From positions 4,482,001 to 4,546,000 of the forward strand of contig NC_084888.1 of the NCBI RefSeq assembly GCF_958979055.1: a stretch of 64,000 nucleotides of DNA. Reading direction: 5' to 3'. A model generated the notes under the pieces. That model was not told where the DNA came from, made no database searches, and saw nothing but the letters and a program-made list of their open reading frames with translations. The translations under genes and the position numbers were made by a program. Of the stretch, positions 25,801-37,453 are shown piece by piece. The DNA is from Alnus glutinosa (taxonomy: Eukaryota; Streptophyta; Magnoliopsida; Fagales; Betulaceae). Position 1 is the stretch's first letter, and each line of letters opens with the position of its first letter.

Positions 25801-27774
25801 GAGAGATCAGAACACAAGGAGCTTTGAAGATCGTGAGATTATGATGTTCAAAGGCTTAAGAAATAAATAAAAACAACTAGACCATGAATCTTGTGACAAC
25901 TCACATCATCAAGTTCTTTTTCAAAAAAGAAAAAAGCCTTTAAAACGCTGTCCTCGAACAATGAACACCATGTAAGCAACTCCAAATCTCTGCCTAGAAA
26001 ACCATGCTAGACAGAGAACAAAGAAACGTTTAGGAGCTTAAAAAGGAAAAAATTAAGCCATTGCTACATTCTTTAAGCTTCTACAAAAGTATCCAAGTTA
26101 TTCATTTAAAATGATTCAGGGGGCCTGACCACACAGAAAGGCAAAAGACAGAAATTCAAAGGAAAACATAAAGAAATACCTCCCAAGAAATTAGTCCTTA
26201 GCAAAACTCAGTTTCAAAAAGTCCCCAAAAACTTGAATGCAAAGAAAACTTGAATTTTGCTAACATGTTTACATATGTTTATCAAACCAAAGACAAAACA
26301 CTACACTAATCACAGCACATGTTTAGCATCAAACTATTTGAATAACACAAGAATTAGCTAGAAACCTATTCTACATAGTTAAATGTTTGCCACCAAAACA
26401 TTTGTCTCACATGAATCTCACAATTTATTCAGTAGTGTCAACTCTGATATCACTTTAGTTACGAAATATAGAAGAAAGAAGTAAGTAAGAACCAAACGAG
26501 GAGGAGGAGGGGGAAGGGGGGAGGGGGGGGAGAGAGAGAGAGAGAGAGAGAGAGAAAGTAGAAACAAACCTGTCTGATATAAAAGGAGCAACGGCCTTTG
26601 CTTCCATCTCTTGGTTTACATGTTGCAAACCTTCCTCATCAGTAACTGTTAATGTACAGAGTTTAGCTTGTAAAACTAAGTTCAAACTAACCCCCTAACC
26701 AAATGATTGGCTCCAAAGGTGGATAACCTTTGTCTTGTAATGCTTTGTCATGAATAAGAGAAGGATAAAGAGAAAAGTACATTTATAATGTTCAAGAATT
26801 TAAGACACTATCCAAAAAATTAAAGAAAAGTACCGACATCCTCTACGTCGATGCTTAATTAAATCCCGATAACGCTCAAAACTAACAAACTCTTCTAGTT
26901 CTTCTTCTTCTTCTGACTTCTCCGGGACCCGAAAATGCCGGGATCCAGGATCCCGAATGAAATCAAGAAGGGCACGGCCATCAAATCTGCTTAGACAAAG
27001 AAAAAAGTCCCCTAATCTTAAGCGACCGGTCAGAAAGTGGAATATAATTTGAATAATCCAAGTTACAACCCTTTAAAAAAATAAAAACACCATACCTATC
27101 AATCAAAATATCCTGTTTACCATTCCACGGTATCCTGATATAGAAGGCACAAGATTATATCAGATATAGATGGAACTAAACGACAATTAACCAAAAAAAA
27201 TGTAACATTATACCGCTAATGCAAACAAAACGTGCTTTAACACTGGTTCTGCTTTCATCAAACAGAAACCGATGTTAATGTTCTTTATTCTAAGATGGTG
27301 ATTATGTCAAATAGAAAATTTACATTAAACCCACAATTGACTGATAAAATCCACATAAGGTTTGCGCTTTTCTGATCAGTTGAGACAAAAATCTCGATGG
27401 TTATAAATCCGAAAAAATAAATTTGTGCCTTGTACTTGGTCTTAGAATCCAAATCGTCAGATTAAAATTCTAAATATTGCCATAACAAACACACAACAAT
27501 TGGATTTTGAAGAGTCCAGTTGCTGATCAGAAATTACAACATAATCATCGTCATCTAGGAGAGTATACGAATCTTACAGGCCTTGCTGATCCTGAGTGGC
27601 TTGGTAGAGGGCGTCGTCGCGGTACACGCGGGAGCGAGCGCCGATGGCCTGGATCGACTGCTGAGGATCGCCGCGCCGCTTGGCCAAGAACACGGCTCGT
27701 CTCTGAGCTCGCTTTCGAGCCGCGTCCATCATGTCGTGGACCTTCCTCTCCGACCTTCTCGCCTCGTGCCACAT
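20562..27774 (-). CDS. CLASRP-like SR-related splicing regulator (13 exons)
   Basis: Thirteen exons join in frame to 551 residues: 27774-27578, 27134-27096, 26986-26838, 26645-26570, 23279-22991, 22846-22737, 22623-22576, 22466-22263, 21984-21883, 21644-21511, 21299-21149, 20800-20672 and 20589-20562. All introns are GT-AG. The start MWHEARRSERKVHDMM matches human CLK4-associating SR protein (CLASRP/SWAP2). The DRY/EERY splicing-regulator module follows, with LIPWNGKQDILIDRFDGRA and FERYRDLIKHRRRG. Next come an acidic stretch (about residues 180-205), the conserved KIEFITEFGGS, a KKREQERQRLEKLAE helix and a C-terminal RS domain (about 480-551). The Arabidopsis counterpart is At4g36980. It is expected to act in the nucleus in pre-mRNA splicing. 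Intron 4 (3,290 bp) holds a LINE. The leader is GA-rich. Confidence 0.93.
23586..25851 (-). mobile_element. LINE derivative with ORF1 but no reverse transcriptase, in CLASRP intron 4
   Basis: The exact 15-bp duplication AGGCTTAAGAAATAA lies at 23571-23585 and 25852-25866. Read on the minus strand, the element has a leader with TC-rich tracts and then a decayed ORF1. ORF1 starts near 25554 and contains MERRFVVEAKDFF and the typical VKSLREDSKVLIVRRGEN. Further ORF1-like pieces follow, to a last one at 24146-23724. It ends in GCACTCATC plus poly(A). ORF1 is broken by stops. No reverse transcriptase is visible in 2,266 bp, although both the 5' leader and the poly(A) end are present, so ORF2 was lost internally. 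It has the same orientation as the host gene and appears to be spliced out. Confidence 0.8.
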
Positions 27775-27775
27775 C

Positions 27776-27809
<34 letters not shown>

Positions 27810-27870
27810 TCGATTCGATTGTTTGCTCAGAAGGACTGAAACCCTAGCGCCCTTTCCTGAGTGAGAGCGA
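27775..27870 (-). promoter_or_regulatory. CLASRP 5' leader with GA repeat
   Basis: Directly upstream of the CLASRP ATG, the minus strand has a GAGAGA-type tract (27779-27807 as TC on the plus strand). An AAACCCTAG telo-box-like motif lies on the plus strand at 27839-27847. The transcription start is not defined. Confidence 0.35.
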
Positions 27871-28549
27871 TAAATGGCTTAGTTTACTTCCATCGTAATT
27901 CGTACACGACTACACGCCGGAATTGGGTTTTGGTTTGGTCTATCTTATGTGGCGTACGGGAAAGTCAACAGAATCCTCTCCCTTGCATAGTTGTTTTTTC
28001 TCATTTTTATGAAATATAAAAGGATAATTATATCCCTACTTTATAACTAAATAGAGAGAAATTAAGAAGATCTGAATGGAGTGAATCCAAATTCATAGCC
28101 CAAGTGGTGGCCATCAAATTAGAGTCATTTTCAGATTAAAAAATTAAGTAATTTTAAATGTCATTTGTTCTCTTTGGGTCTCAAAATTGATCTGGTGGTT
28201 AAAATCATTATTAAATTAATAATTAATAATGATATATCATTAATTTAATAGTAATTTTAAAAATTACATTAATTTTTAAGATATAAGAGAGACATGAAAT
28301 GATATATAACATTATTCATTAAAATCAGGACATAAATCTCATTGAATGCGGTTTATGAAATTGATATGTGTGTAGAGTATGTGATTCTCACGTGCTTAGA
28401 AGCAACACATGACAATTTTATAGTGGAAATTTCTATCATTAAATTAATTATCTTAATGATCTTATCTTTTCTTTTCTTTTCTTTTTGTGAAAATGTATGC
28501 AACCCCCTCAAATTAACACTCATTTGCATAACCATTTGGTGGAGGGGAC
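27871..28549. other. Intergenic DNA, possible decayed MITE
   Basis: No gene was recognised. A small AT-rich palindrome (TAATGATATATCATTAA) near 28226-28242 and related motifs near 28300 suggest an old fold-back element without clear edges. Confidence 0.4.
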
Positions 28550-28950
28550 CATTTGTCTGGGGATTGTAGCAAGAGATTGTACATGACAATTCTTAGGGAG
28601 ATGCAGCAAAGGTTGTCTCAGAGATTGATTCTTCTCCCCCTTATCTCTCTCCCTCGGGTCAGTTTGTTGAGAGTATCATCCAAGAACTTCATGGTCTTTG
28701 GGAGGCAAAATTCACTCATGTTCACAGGGAGTTAAATGGTGCAACTCACTCTTTAGCTAAGGAGGTGGCTGAACGTGTGAGGACTGTGGTTTGGTTTAAT
28801 GAAAGTCCATAATGTATTTCCAGTATTATTGTTAGGGAACTCTTTTATACCTAGATCCCCTGAGTTGGGATCATATGTTTTCTTGGCAGTTTTGCTCTTT
28901 AATATGATGAGATATTCCGTTAAAAATAAATAAAAAACATTCAATTTACA
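28550..28950 (+). pseudogene. LINE RNase H remnant
   Basis: The plus-strand translation near 28670-28810 contains ESIIQELHGLWEAKFTHV, HRELNGATHSLAKEVAERVR and a stop. The xxHRExNxxAHxLAKxA pattern is the C-terminal part of the RNase H-like domain (RVT_3) found in plant LINEs. The frame upstream is broken. It ends in an A-rich stretch (28922-28938). Clear target duplications were not found. Confidence 0.55.
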
Positions 28951-28958
28951 ATATTCCT

Positions 28959-29530
28959 GATGCAGGACGAGACAAGAATAAATATGTCATTTAATTTAAT
29001 TAAATTATTAGTTTTTATTTGTAATTCAATAATGTGATTGACCCACAGTTAGTCATTTAAGTTTAAGTTATTTGTCATTTTAAAAGTAGGCTTGACCTTT
29101 GGCCCAAAGTCGGTCACATTAGGTTATAGTTAGAGTGTTTATTTAATTTGACGCAACAGGAATAACAAAATAACATAAAATAAAAATAAATCTACGTTAA
29201 TTCAGAGTCTCACCAAATTAACAAAGATGAAAAAACAAACCAGCGTCTCACCACCAAAAAATAAGAGAGGAGTCACACTTCATAGAAACAAACATAATTT
29301 TCATTCATCATAATCTGTCTTATTACAAGAGAATATTATGCTTAAATAAACACTCTAACTCTAACCCTAATGTGACCGACTTTGGGCCAAAGGACAAGCC
29401 CACTTTTAAAATGACAAATAACTTAAACTTAAATAACTAATTGTGGTCAATCTCATTATTGAATTACAAACAAAAACTAATAATTTAATTAAACTAAATG
29501 ACATATTTATTATTGTCTCATCCTGCATTA
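28959..29530. mobile_element. Non-autonomous DNA transposon with long terminal inverted repeats
   Basis: The left arm from 28959 (TGATGCAGGACGAGACAAGA) is repeated inverted and slightly diverged at the right end (inverted TAATGCAGGATGAGACAATA). The arms extend about 170-190 bp inward through GTCATTTAAGTTTAAGTTAT and CCCAAAGTCGGTCACATTAG. A possible 5-bp duplication, ATTCC, lies at 28954-28958 and 29531-29535. No coding capacity. The superfamily is not settled. Confidence 0.65.
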
Positions 29531-29835
29531 ATTCCCTTTCTCTATTCTCTAGCCTTTTTTTTTTTTTTTTTTTGGCATGATGTATAATATATTTCAAAGC
29601 AACATGTAAGATACTAGCATATTCTATTATCTTTCCCTAAGAAAACCCATTGAATCAAGTTCCCTCATTATTCCTTACATTAAATAAATATCAAAAAACC
29701 AAAAGTTGTATTCTTCGCATTATTTTTAAAAAATAAATAAATTTTTTTTATCATTTATCTTATTGTAAAGTGCATTTAAATAAAATAGTAAAATATGGTT
29801 TAATTTTTTAAATTAAGGACAAATTTAACGGAAGA

Positions 29836-30748
29836 GGATCCGGCTTGTGTGCTGTAGTTTAAACTACAGCACACATGCTGTAAAAACAGTGAACGGCTCA
29901 GATTTAACTAAATAATTGAAGGGTTCAGATCTCTTCCAAAAATTCTGTCCACGTCTCTTCCCTCTATCACTATCACTGCTTCTCCTTCATTTTCTCGTCT
30001 GTAAAACCTCTCTTTCTTCCGTCTATCATTTTCCTCACTAGCAAAGCCCAAAGAAAATGAAGTAAAAAAATATTAGATTTTGCAAAGAACCACCAGATGG
30101 GTATGGGATTTTGTAAAAAGAAGTTTGAAATTTTGTGACCCTAACGGCCATGGACCATGTTCTTGCCTTCATCAACCAATCTTTATGCCTTCATCAACTC
30201 TAACAATCACAAAATTTCGGGTTAAGACTGAAAACTGCAGAGAGGAAGTGAAATAACAGAGGATTAGACTGTTTTAAGGAGGTAAAGAATTGTGTCTATG
30301 AGAGAGAGACTCTTCAAGCTTTTGAAGAAGTCTTGGACTGAGGCCCAGACTTTTGAAGAAGTTTTGCAGCGTTGATGTGATTAACATCTCCATGGGATTT
30401 GATGATATGCCATTAGAAACCAATCCAATCGCAATAGCGTCATTTTGTGCTGTGAAGAAGGGTGTGGTGGTTTCAACTTCAGCAGGAAATAATGGTTCAG
30501 CCCTTGGGACAGTACACACTGGGTTTCCTTGGGTCTTGACCATCACAGCTGGCTCCGTTGATGATGGATGGAGGAGAGAGACGTTTTACAGAGGAGAAAA
30601 TGAAGGAGTAGCAGTGATAGAGAGAAGAGAGGTGGATAAAATTTTTGAAAGATATCTGAACCCTTCAATTATTTAGTTAAATCTGAGCCGTTCACTGTTT
30701 TTACAGCATGTGTGCTGTAGTTTAAACTACAGCACACAAGCCGGATCC
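29836..30748. mobile_element. Pack-MULE carrying a captured subtilase fragment
   Basis: Terminal inverted repeats begin GGATCCGGCTTGTGTGCTGT. They are identical for the first 95 bp (29836-29930 against 30654-30748) and continue with mismatches to about 130 bp. The exact 9-bp duplication AACGGAAGA (29827-29835 and 30749-30757) fits a Mutator-like element. There is no transposase. The interior carries an open reading frame with subtilisin-like protease sequence at about 30365-30565. Captured host-gene sequence between MULE ends defines a Pack-MULE. The near-identical ends suggest a recent insertion. Confidence 0.85.
30365..30565 (+). pseudogene. Captured fragment of a subtilisin-like serine protease gene
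   Basis: An uninterrupted stretch of about 67 residues reads DVINISMGFDDMPLETNPIA, then SFCAVKKGVVVSTSAGNNGS, then HTGFPWVLTITAGSVDD. It aligns by eye with plant subtilases of the SBT1 type around the catalytic-Asn region (the SAGN motif). The Asp, His and Ser of the catalytic triad and the protease-associated domain are absent, so no enzyme can be made. The frame remains open from about 30353 to 30676, running into the right terminal repeat. It lies inside the Pack-MULE. Confidence 0.75.
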
Positions 30749-30757
30749 AACGGAAGA

Positions 30758-32762
30758 TGATGCTAGTATTTTAATGTCAAATATCCATGAAGTCTTAATA
30801 AAAGACATTACTTCAAAATAACACGTGTCAAGGTCAATAAATGAGATTATGAGAGTAGTTGGTAAATAACCCCCAGACCAATAGTTAAGGCTCCTAATAA
30901 CCAACCCATATCGGTCAGTACTTTTAAACACCGAACAATTATATATATATATTTAATTTTTTATTTATTTTTTAATAAGTAAGATTTAACATCTAAAATA
31001 TTTAATTGAAATGAATAGTAAATTAGGAAGACATGGTTCAAATTCATCACTTATGTTTTATTATCATGTTAAATAATCACTTTAAAAAATTATATTTATA
31101 TAAAAATAATAATTATTATTTTATTAATTTTCTATTAATAAAGCAGTCTATTACTCTATGTTCCTCTCTCTCTTTTGACCCAATTGCATTATCTTATAAA
31201 GAATCTCCATTAAATCATTTAGACCTCGTTTGATTTGCGGAATGAGTATTCTATTGAAAAATAAAATAGTTATTATCAGGAATAAAAGATAGTGGAATGG
31301 AATAACTATTTTTACTCTTTAGTTTGGTAATAACTCGTATACTTTAATCGTAATCCAATCAAAATTCCTTTAAAAAAAAACACCCATATTATTTTTATTT
31401 TTTTAAAAAAAAAGGTTAAAAAAGCTCAAATTTAAAAAAATGAAATAAAAAATAAAAACAAATAATAATAATAAAATTGAAAACTAGTGGGTGGCCTGGC
31501 CACTCCCAAATAACCGAGGGTAGTGCATAGGTGGTCAGCCAGCCACTATAAAGGTAGATTTTGTTTTAGTTTTAGTTTTTTCTTTTTTATTTTTTTAAAA
31601 AGAAAATTGAGAGAAAATTGTCCCAAAACATATCCAATAAACACTTTTTTAGCCCAAAAAACAACCATTTGCACCCCAAAACAACTAATTTTGGCCTATA
31701 AAAATAGGTTCGGCCCAATATAAAAAGCCCACGACTAACCGACTTAACAAAAATAATTGAAATTTATTCTTGTCGATATGGGGTTGGTTAATTAACCGAT
31801 ATAACCGACTTTTTCTGTTGGGTAGGTAAAAATATTCTTACTGTCACCGATTTAACCGATACCCGGCCCTACCACAAGCAACAGAAGACCAAAACGACAG
31901 AGCTAGAATTGGATCACCTTCATCCTTGTCAACAGCGATACTATACCAACGCTAAAGTAGCCGAAATGGAAAATTATTTTGATCTCTTTTTCTCCCATTT
32001 AGGTTTGAGCAGAGTGAGAGATTAGCCCAATCAAGGCATCCTGGCGCAGGGCACAGGCACAGGCACAAACAGAGAAATTAGGAATCCAATAGCTACAACA
32101 TCCAACAGGATTAGATTAGCATAAACAGTATCTATTCAATGGTTCAGGTTTAATGGCTCTCCAACAAAGTGACTTACTTTAATTTGAATAAGGAACCGTA
32201 GATTTACACCAAGAGAGGGAGTTACCAGCTAGAAGACCCAAACTCCAACTAAATTTCCAGCCATAGATACCAATTTAATGGCAGATTATTTTCAGAAACT
32301 ACAAAGATTGTCAAGAGATGAATCAAAAAACTTTCATCATTAGTTATGCTAGTAAGCTATTCTCCAAACAGCTAAGTATTGGAAGATGATGAGAAAGGAC
32401 AGTAACTGACCAAAGCATTACCAGCTATCAGTTCAAAAAATTTTACCCCCATGGACATGGTTATTAACACTACCAAGAAAGTATAAGTCATGCTTAATTG
32501 ACTGTCTTACCTCTAAATAAACCAGTCCTAAACACCCAAAAGATAATAATTCTCAAAAGACAGAGAGTGCCTTAAGCCATGGCAATGAAAGTTAGTGAGT
32601 TCGTTGAGTGAGAACAAGTGGTTCGGGCTATGTACACAAGCTCTGGTCAAATTACATTCAACTACTGACCAATAGAAACTAATAAGCAGCCACAAATTCA
32701 ACTTATTAATAAGCAGGGAGACTTCAATTGCTCTCATCTGTGCTGTTTAGCTTGCAAGTTTT
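30758..32762. other. Gene-poor interval with a possible hAT end
   Basis: No gene was recognised. CCGATACCCGGCCCTA, ending at 31871, looks like the right end of a hAT-type element (inverted TAGGGCCGGGTATCGG) preceded by repeated AACCGA motifs, but its left end was not found. The rest is AT-rich. Confidence 0.4.
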
Positions 32763-34752
32763 TTAGGCTAGAGTGTTTATCCCCCCAAAGAAAATTATTC
32801 GGTTGCTGGAACAGAAATTCAACCGTTTCTTGTGGTGTGGCCAAAACACTAAGGCCAAAGCTAAAGTAGCTTGGGAGAAAGTTTGTGTTCCAAAAAGGGA
32901 AGGAGGTTTGGGGATTAAAAGATTGAAAGTGTCGATCATTCTGCTATGCTGAATCATATTTGGAACCTGTTTGAACAAGCAGGATCTCTTTGGGTGGCTT
33001 GGGTGGAAGATAATTGGAACCTGTTTGCACAAGCAGGATCTCTTTGGGTGGCTTGGGTGGAAGATAATTGGTTGAAGGGAAAGAGCTTTTTGCAAGTGTC
33101 TATCCCTCAATATTGTTCTTGGAGTTGGAAGAAAACTCTGAAATCATGGCTGAGTGTTCTTTTTACAATGTGCCTTTGGATTGGGATGATATTGTAGTCT
33201 GGAGCTTGAAGGTGATGCAGGGGAAAAGTTTAAGAGCAGTTTTGGGTCGACTGTGTTTTGGAGCTACTGTATACCATATATGGAAGCAGAGGAACGACCT
33301 TTTGCACAATAACACTCCACGCACGGAGGAAGCAATTTTGACTCGTGTTAGGTGGGAAGCTCGAGTGAAGATTGTAGCAAAAGGGAAGATCAGCCATTTC
33401 AGGAAGAATATGAACCTTGTTGCTAAATGGAATTTGCATTTTCTGGAGTGATGGGATGTTGTGAGTCCTATGTGTCTTTGAGGATTGATGGGGGTTTGAT
33501 TTCTCTGTTTTGATCTTGTAGATGTTTGCTTTGTTTTATGCTGTTGTTTACTGTGTTCTTGGAAGCAGTAGGGTTGTCGTTGATGGGTTTTTTTCTCTCT
33601 TGGTTTCCTAGCTAGGGGTTTGTTGTCCCTATGCAGGAGTTGTTTCCAGTTTTCACTGGAGTGTATTGGTTGCTGAGTTGAGCCTTATAAAATCTTTTAT
33701 TCATCCAAAAAAAAAAAGACTCTGAAGCTTCGTGAGGTGGCAAAGAGTTTTATTAGGTTTAAAGTTGGAGATGGAAGCCGGATTTTCTTGTGGTATGATA
33801 ATTGGCATCCTGCTGGTTGTCTTCTTGATAAACATGGTTTTAGGACTATCTATGATGCAGGAAGTTCTGCAGGGGCTAAACTCTCATCCATCATTTATGA
33901 TAGGGATTGGTTCTGGCCTTGTGCTAGATCTGAAAGTTTAGTTGAGATTCAAAGTAGGCTCCCTGAAGTTGACATTGGCGTTGCAGACTTGCCAATTTGG
34001 AATTCCAGAAATGGAGTCTATTCTTGTTCTGAAACTTGGGAGACTTTAAGGGAGAAGAAACCTGCTATGGATTGGTGGAAAGTAGTTTGGTTTTCTTTGG
34101 CTATTCCACGCCATTCTTTCCTGCTTTGGTTGGTTTTAGAGATGCTCTAGTAACTAAGGAAAGAATGTGAAAGTGGGGTTATGCAGGGGATAGTTTGTGT
34201 CTTTTTTGTCACGGATGGCAGGAAGGCAGGGAGCATCTATTTTTCCAATGCAGCTTCAGTAGACGGGTATGGAGAGAATTAATGTCTTCTTGTTTGATCT
34301 TTGATCCACTTGAGGACTGGGAAGATGTTGTTAAGTGGAGTGTTGAAGTTTTGCATGGTAAAAGTCTGAAAATCAGCTTGTGCAAACTCAGTATTGGAGC
34401 AGCTGTGTATCACCTTTGGAAGCAAAGAAATTATCTGTTGCGTGTAAATACTCCTAGGACAGAGGAAGCTCTAGTGGCTCAGATCAAATGGAGATGCGAT
34501 CGAGAATTATGACTAAGGGTTCTGTTAAAAGTTCTACTGAGAACTTAGCTCTTGTGCATATTTGGAATCTGCATAATCTGGTGTAATGTAGTTTCCTGTT
34601 TTGTTGTTGTTTTAGGTGCTGGATGCTGCTGATTTGTAGCAGTAGGTGTTTGTTTTTCCCTGTTATTGGGTACTTGTTCCAGTTTTTACTGGAGTGTATG
34701 TTTTGATTGAGTTTGGTTTATAAAGGCTTAATTCATCCAAAAAAAAAAAAAA
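32763..34752 (+). mobile_element. 5'-truncated LINE, split by a second LINE of the same family
   Basis: The outer element occupies 32763-33142 and 33719-34752. Its first part encodes the end of the reverse transcriptase region (KFNRFLWCGQNTKAKAKVAWEKV, quoted as separate motifs FNRFLWCG and KVAWEKVCVPKREGGLGIK). Its second part continues in frame from WSWKKTLK to LREVAKSFIRFKVGDGSRIF and LWYDNWHPAG, then the zf-RVT region (CLFCHGWQEGREHLFFQC) and WKQRNYLL. It ends in TTCATCC plus poly(A) (to 34752). Stops and a tandem duplication of about 56 bp in the 32961-33072 region (LFEQAGSLWVAWVEDNWN) show that it is dead. Confidence 0.8.
33143..33718 (+). mobile_element. Inner LINE fragment nested in a LINE
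   Basis: A 576-bp insert flanked by ACTCTGAA (33135-33142 and 33719-33726) interrupts the outer LINE frame. It encodes only the C-terminus of ORF2 (DWDDIVVWSLKVMQGKSLRA, then YHIWKQRNDLLHNNTPRTEE). A 3'UTR and TTCATCC plus poly(A) (33707-33717) follow. Its protein and 3' end resemble those of the element it landed in. Removing it restores the outer frame, which proves the order of events. Confidence 0.8.
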
Positions 34753-35202
34753 TTGAAAATAATTACACTGGGAAATGTTAATCAACATCAGAATAGCACT
34801 CATATTAATATATGGAACAAATTAACATATGATTCAAAAGTTTAGTTTTCAAGTAGTGAAGAACAAAGGAAACAGAAAATTTTCTAACCACAGAAACTTT
34901 AATAAAGACAAATATAGCTTTTCAATGGTTGAAACCTACTCACTATGATGAAAAATGAAAAAGGCATACTTCGAGAGATTGTCAAGGACAGTCGTTCAAG
35001 TCTATTTGAAAACCAGCACGCATGCCTCAGAATCAAGAAAGAAATGTATCCCCCAACAATTTCTGCATCAGTTCTGAGATTTACAGCTTCAAATCTATAT
35101 TCAATTGCCCATATTCTGTCTTAACTTCCCACAGTGCCTCCTCTACCATGCATAAACTGCCAGACAACAAAAGCTTCGAAGAGCATTTAAAACAAGTATT
35201 TA
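34753..35202. other. SLY1 3' flank
   Basis: AT-rich sequence directly downstream of the minus-strand SLY1 stop codon, probably holding its 3'UTR. No other gene was recognised. Confidence 0.4.
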
Positions 35203-37328
35203 TTAATGAGTTGAAGCGGCAACATTACTTCCAAGCCCCATCTTATGCCCCAGAAATGCAAGCTGCTCAACAAACTCTGCTCCTGTGAGAATTTCTGTTG
35301 TTCCATATATAACATGCTTGACAGGCTGCTGACGCTGTGCAAATTCTTGCAAGCTCCCGTACTCAACATAGTTACCACCACCAATCATAAACACAATAGC
35401 TTCCTTAAATGGTCCTCTCAAATGACTACTACCGGAACTTGACTTGGGAGAACGAGGATCAAATACAAGGTAACCATCAATTTCAGGATTTGGCTTCCCT
35501 TCCATCAAGAGTTCCACCGTCCTTGTCAATGCCAGTTGCCTATCACTAGACAAGAGATTCTTCACACCTGCTGTCACAGCATAGATTTTCTCAGCCCAGT
35601 CAACTATGTTGTTTCTGCTAGCTGAATTTGCTGAGGCCATTGAAGCATTCAACGACTTCAATTTTTTCACATACTGAAATGCACTAGTATCAACCTCGGA
35701 TTCCCTAAGTGCTGCTTCCACTGATTCCACTTCTGACTGATTAATGCTTTCTGAAGAGATCAGATACATGATAGCAAACCGCAGCTTATCCATCTTCGTC
35801 CCTTTCCCTTTGAGCGCACCAAGGAGCTCATTTCGGTCAATGCTTCCTCTGACCAGCATGTCATTCTCCTTTTTCGCATAAGAATCAAGCAACCTCTCCT
35901 TGATCTCACCCAACAAAACAGTGGCAATATTGGTGTGCTTATCTATCACCTGCTTCCGCTCTGTCAACTCAGGCAAAGAGTTCACTGCATTCATCAAATG
36001 CTTTGTGTTCCCCGTCAAGTCTGTCCCATCAAACTCAGCCCCGTCAGTTCCACCAGTCCTCCTGTTCACCTCATCAACATCTTTCTTATATTTATTCAAT
36101 TGAGTCTCAATCTCCACCGCAACTTCAGGAAATTCTAGCGACCCATTTGACACCCAGAATGGGTCCGAACTATCCAACTCATACGACCTCATCCCACCCT
36201 TTTCACCCTGCACACTCAACCTATTCAGCCTCAATCCAAGAACATCGTGAACAAGCGGCCGGTACCTAAAATCATGCTGTATCCCTACTGACAACTCGAA
36301 ATTCCTATCAAATATACACAAAATTGGCCGCTGAAAAGAGCTCACGAAACTCCCACCTTCTGTAAACAAATTGTTCTTCGACAACAAATGGTCTCGCAAT
36401 CTCTGATCCAATGCGGAAGCAACCATCTCAGCCGGCCCACCACGAGGGCACCTAATTACTGGCACCACAGCTAGCGTAGCCAAAATACAAAACAATCCAT
36501 TGACAATCCTCTCCACAATCTCCTCAATCTCTCGATCCCCAGCCGACGGATCATTCAATTGCACGTAAGTAGACTTCTGTGCCAACGAAAACAAACCATC
36601 CTCCAATGTCACAAACTCCAAATACTGATCGTGCACCTTAGAAATCCGATGGATCGAATCAGAACTCAACGTCCCAGATGCAAGATCCTCGAGCAGCGGG
36701 CGGGGAATAGAGGACGAGAAATTGAGGTGGAAGCTATCATAGAGCGAGCGAGACGTGTCGGCTATGATCCGCTGAATGTTAGCTTGACTGGGTTGGACAA
36801 AATACACGGCGGGCACGTCGTGGACCGGTTTTCGATCCTTATCAATCAGAAAGTAGAGGGTCACGCCATGTTTTCGAAGGTCCTTGACGTGGATCAATGG
36901 TGATAGGATGTTTTGGCAAAACTTATCATAGATTAAAATCTTGTAAACCTCTTCGTTTGCAGTACCCGTTGCGTTAACGGGTTGGTTTAGATTCAACATT
37001 CGGGTAATACATTCTGAAGAAAAAAGAAAACAAAGTTACAGGGATCGAAATTCAGTAAAGCATACGCACTAAATTCACACCCATAACAAATGGGTTATAG
37101 TTTAATTGTGAGAATATCCTTCTCAACCAAATTTCATACTGGAATTTAATAACTTTATAGAAATATCCCATTTCAGTTTGGTTTTCTTATTCAAACCATA
37201 CAAGATGAAGGATAAAATTAGGCGAATATGAGCCAAAAACCAGAGAAACGAAATGGGTTTTCGATCTAAAGCAAGACGAAGATCCAGAGAGAGATACCTG
37301 TTTGCTTTTGACGGAGATTGAGAGCCAT
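35203..37328 (-). CDS. SLY1: SLY1, Sec1/Munc18-family ER-Golgi fusion protein
   Basis: Two exons, 37328-37298 and 37013-35203, join to 613 residues; the intron is GT-AG (37297-37014). The first exon encodes MALNLRQKQT and the second continues with ECITRMLNLNQPV. The Sec1 domain fills about residues 35-600. Recognisable blocks include YDKFCQNILSPLIHVKDLRK, HDQYLEFVTLEDGLFSLAQ, PILCIFDRNFELSVGIQHDF and the C-terminal EAIVFMIGGGNYVEYGSLQE. The Arabidopsis counterpart is At2g17980 (AtSLY1), of similar length. SLY1 binds the syntaxin-5/SYP3-type Qa-SNARE and promotes fusion of ER-derived vesicles with the Golgi. No disruption is seen. The short N-terminal exon would be missed by ORF-only annotation. 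Confidence 0.96.
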
Positions 37329-37453
37329 GACCGTGAAACTCTGTTCCGGGTGAGTATTTTTGGTTTCTTCGTAAGTAAAATAATTTTCTGAGCTCTTCAA
37401 TTTTGAGGTCTCGGATCCAACCGTGTAGGGGTTAGCGAAAAGAAAACAAAAGG

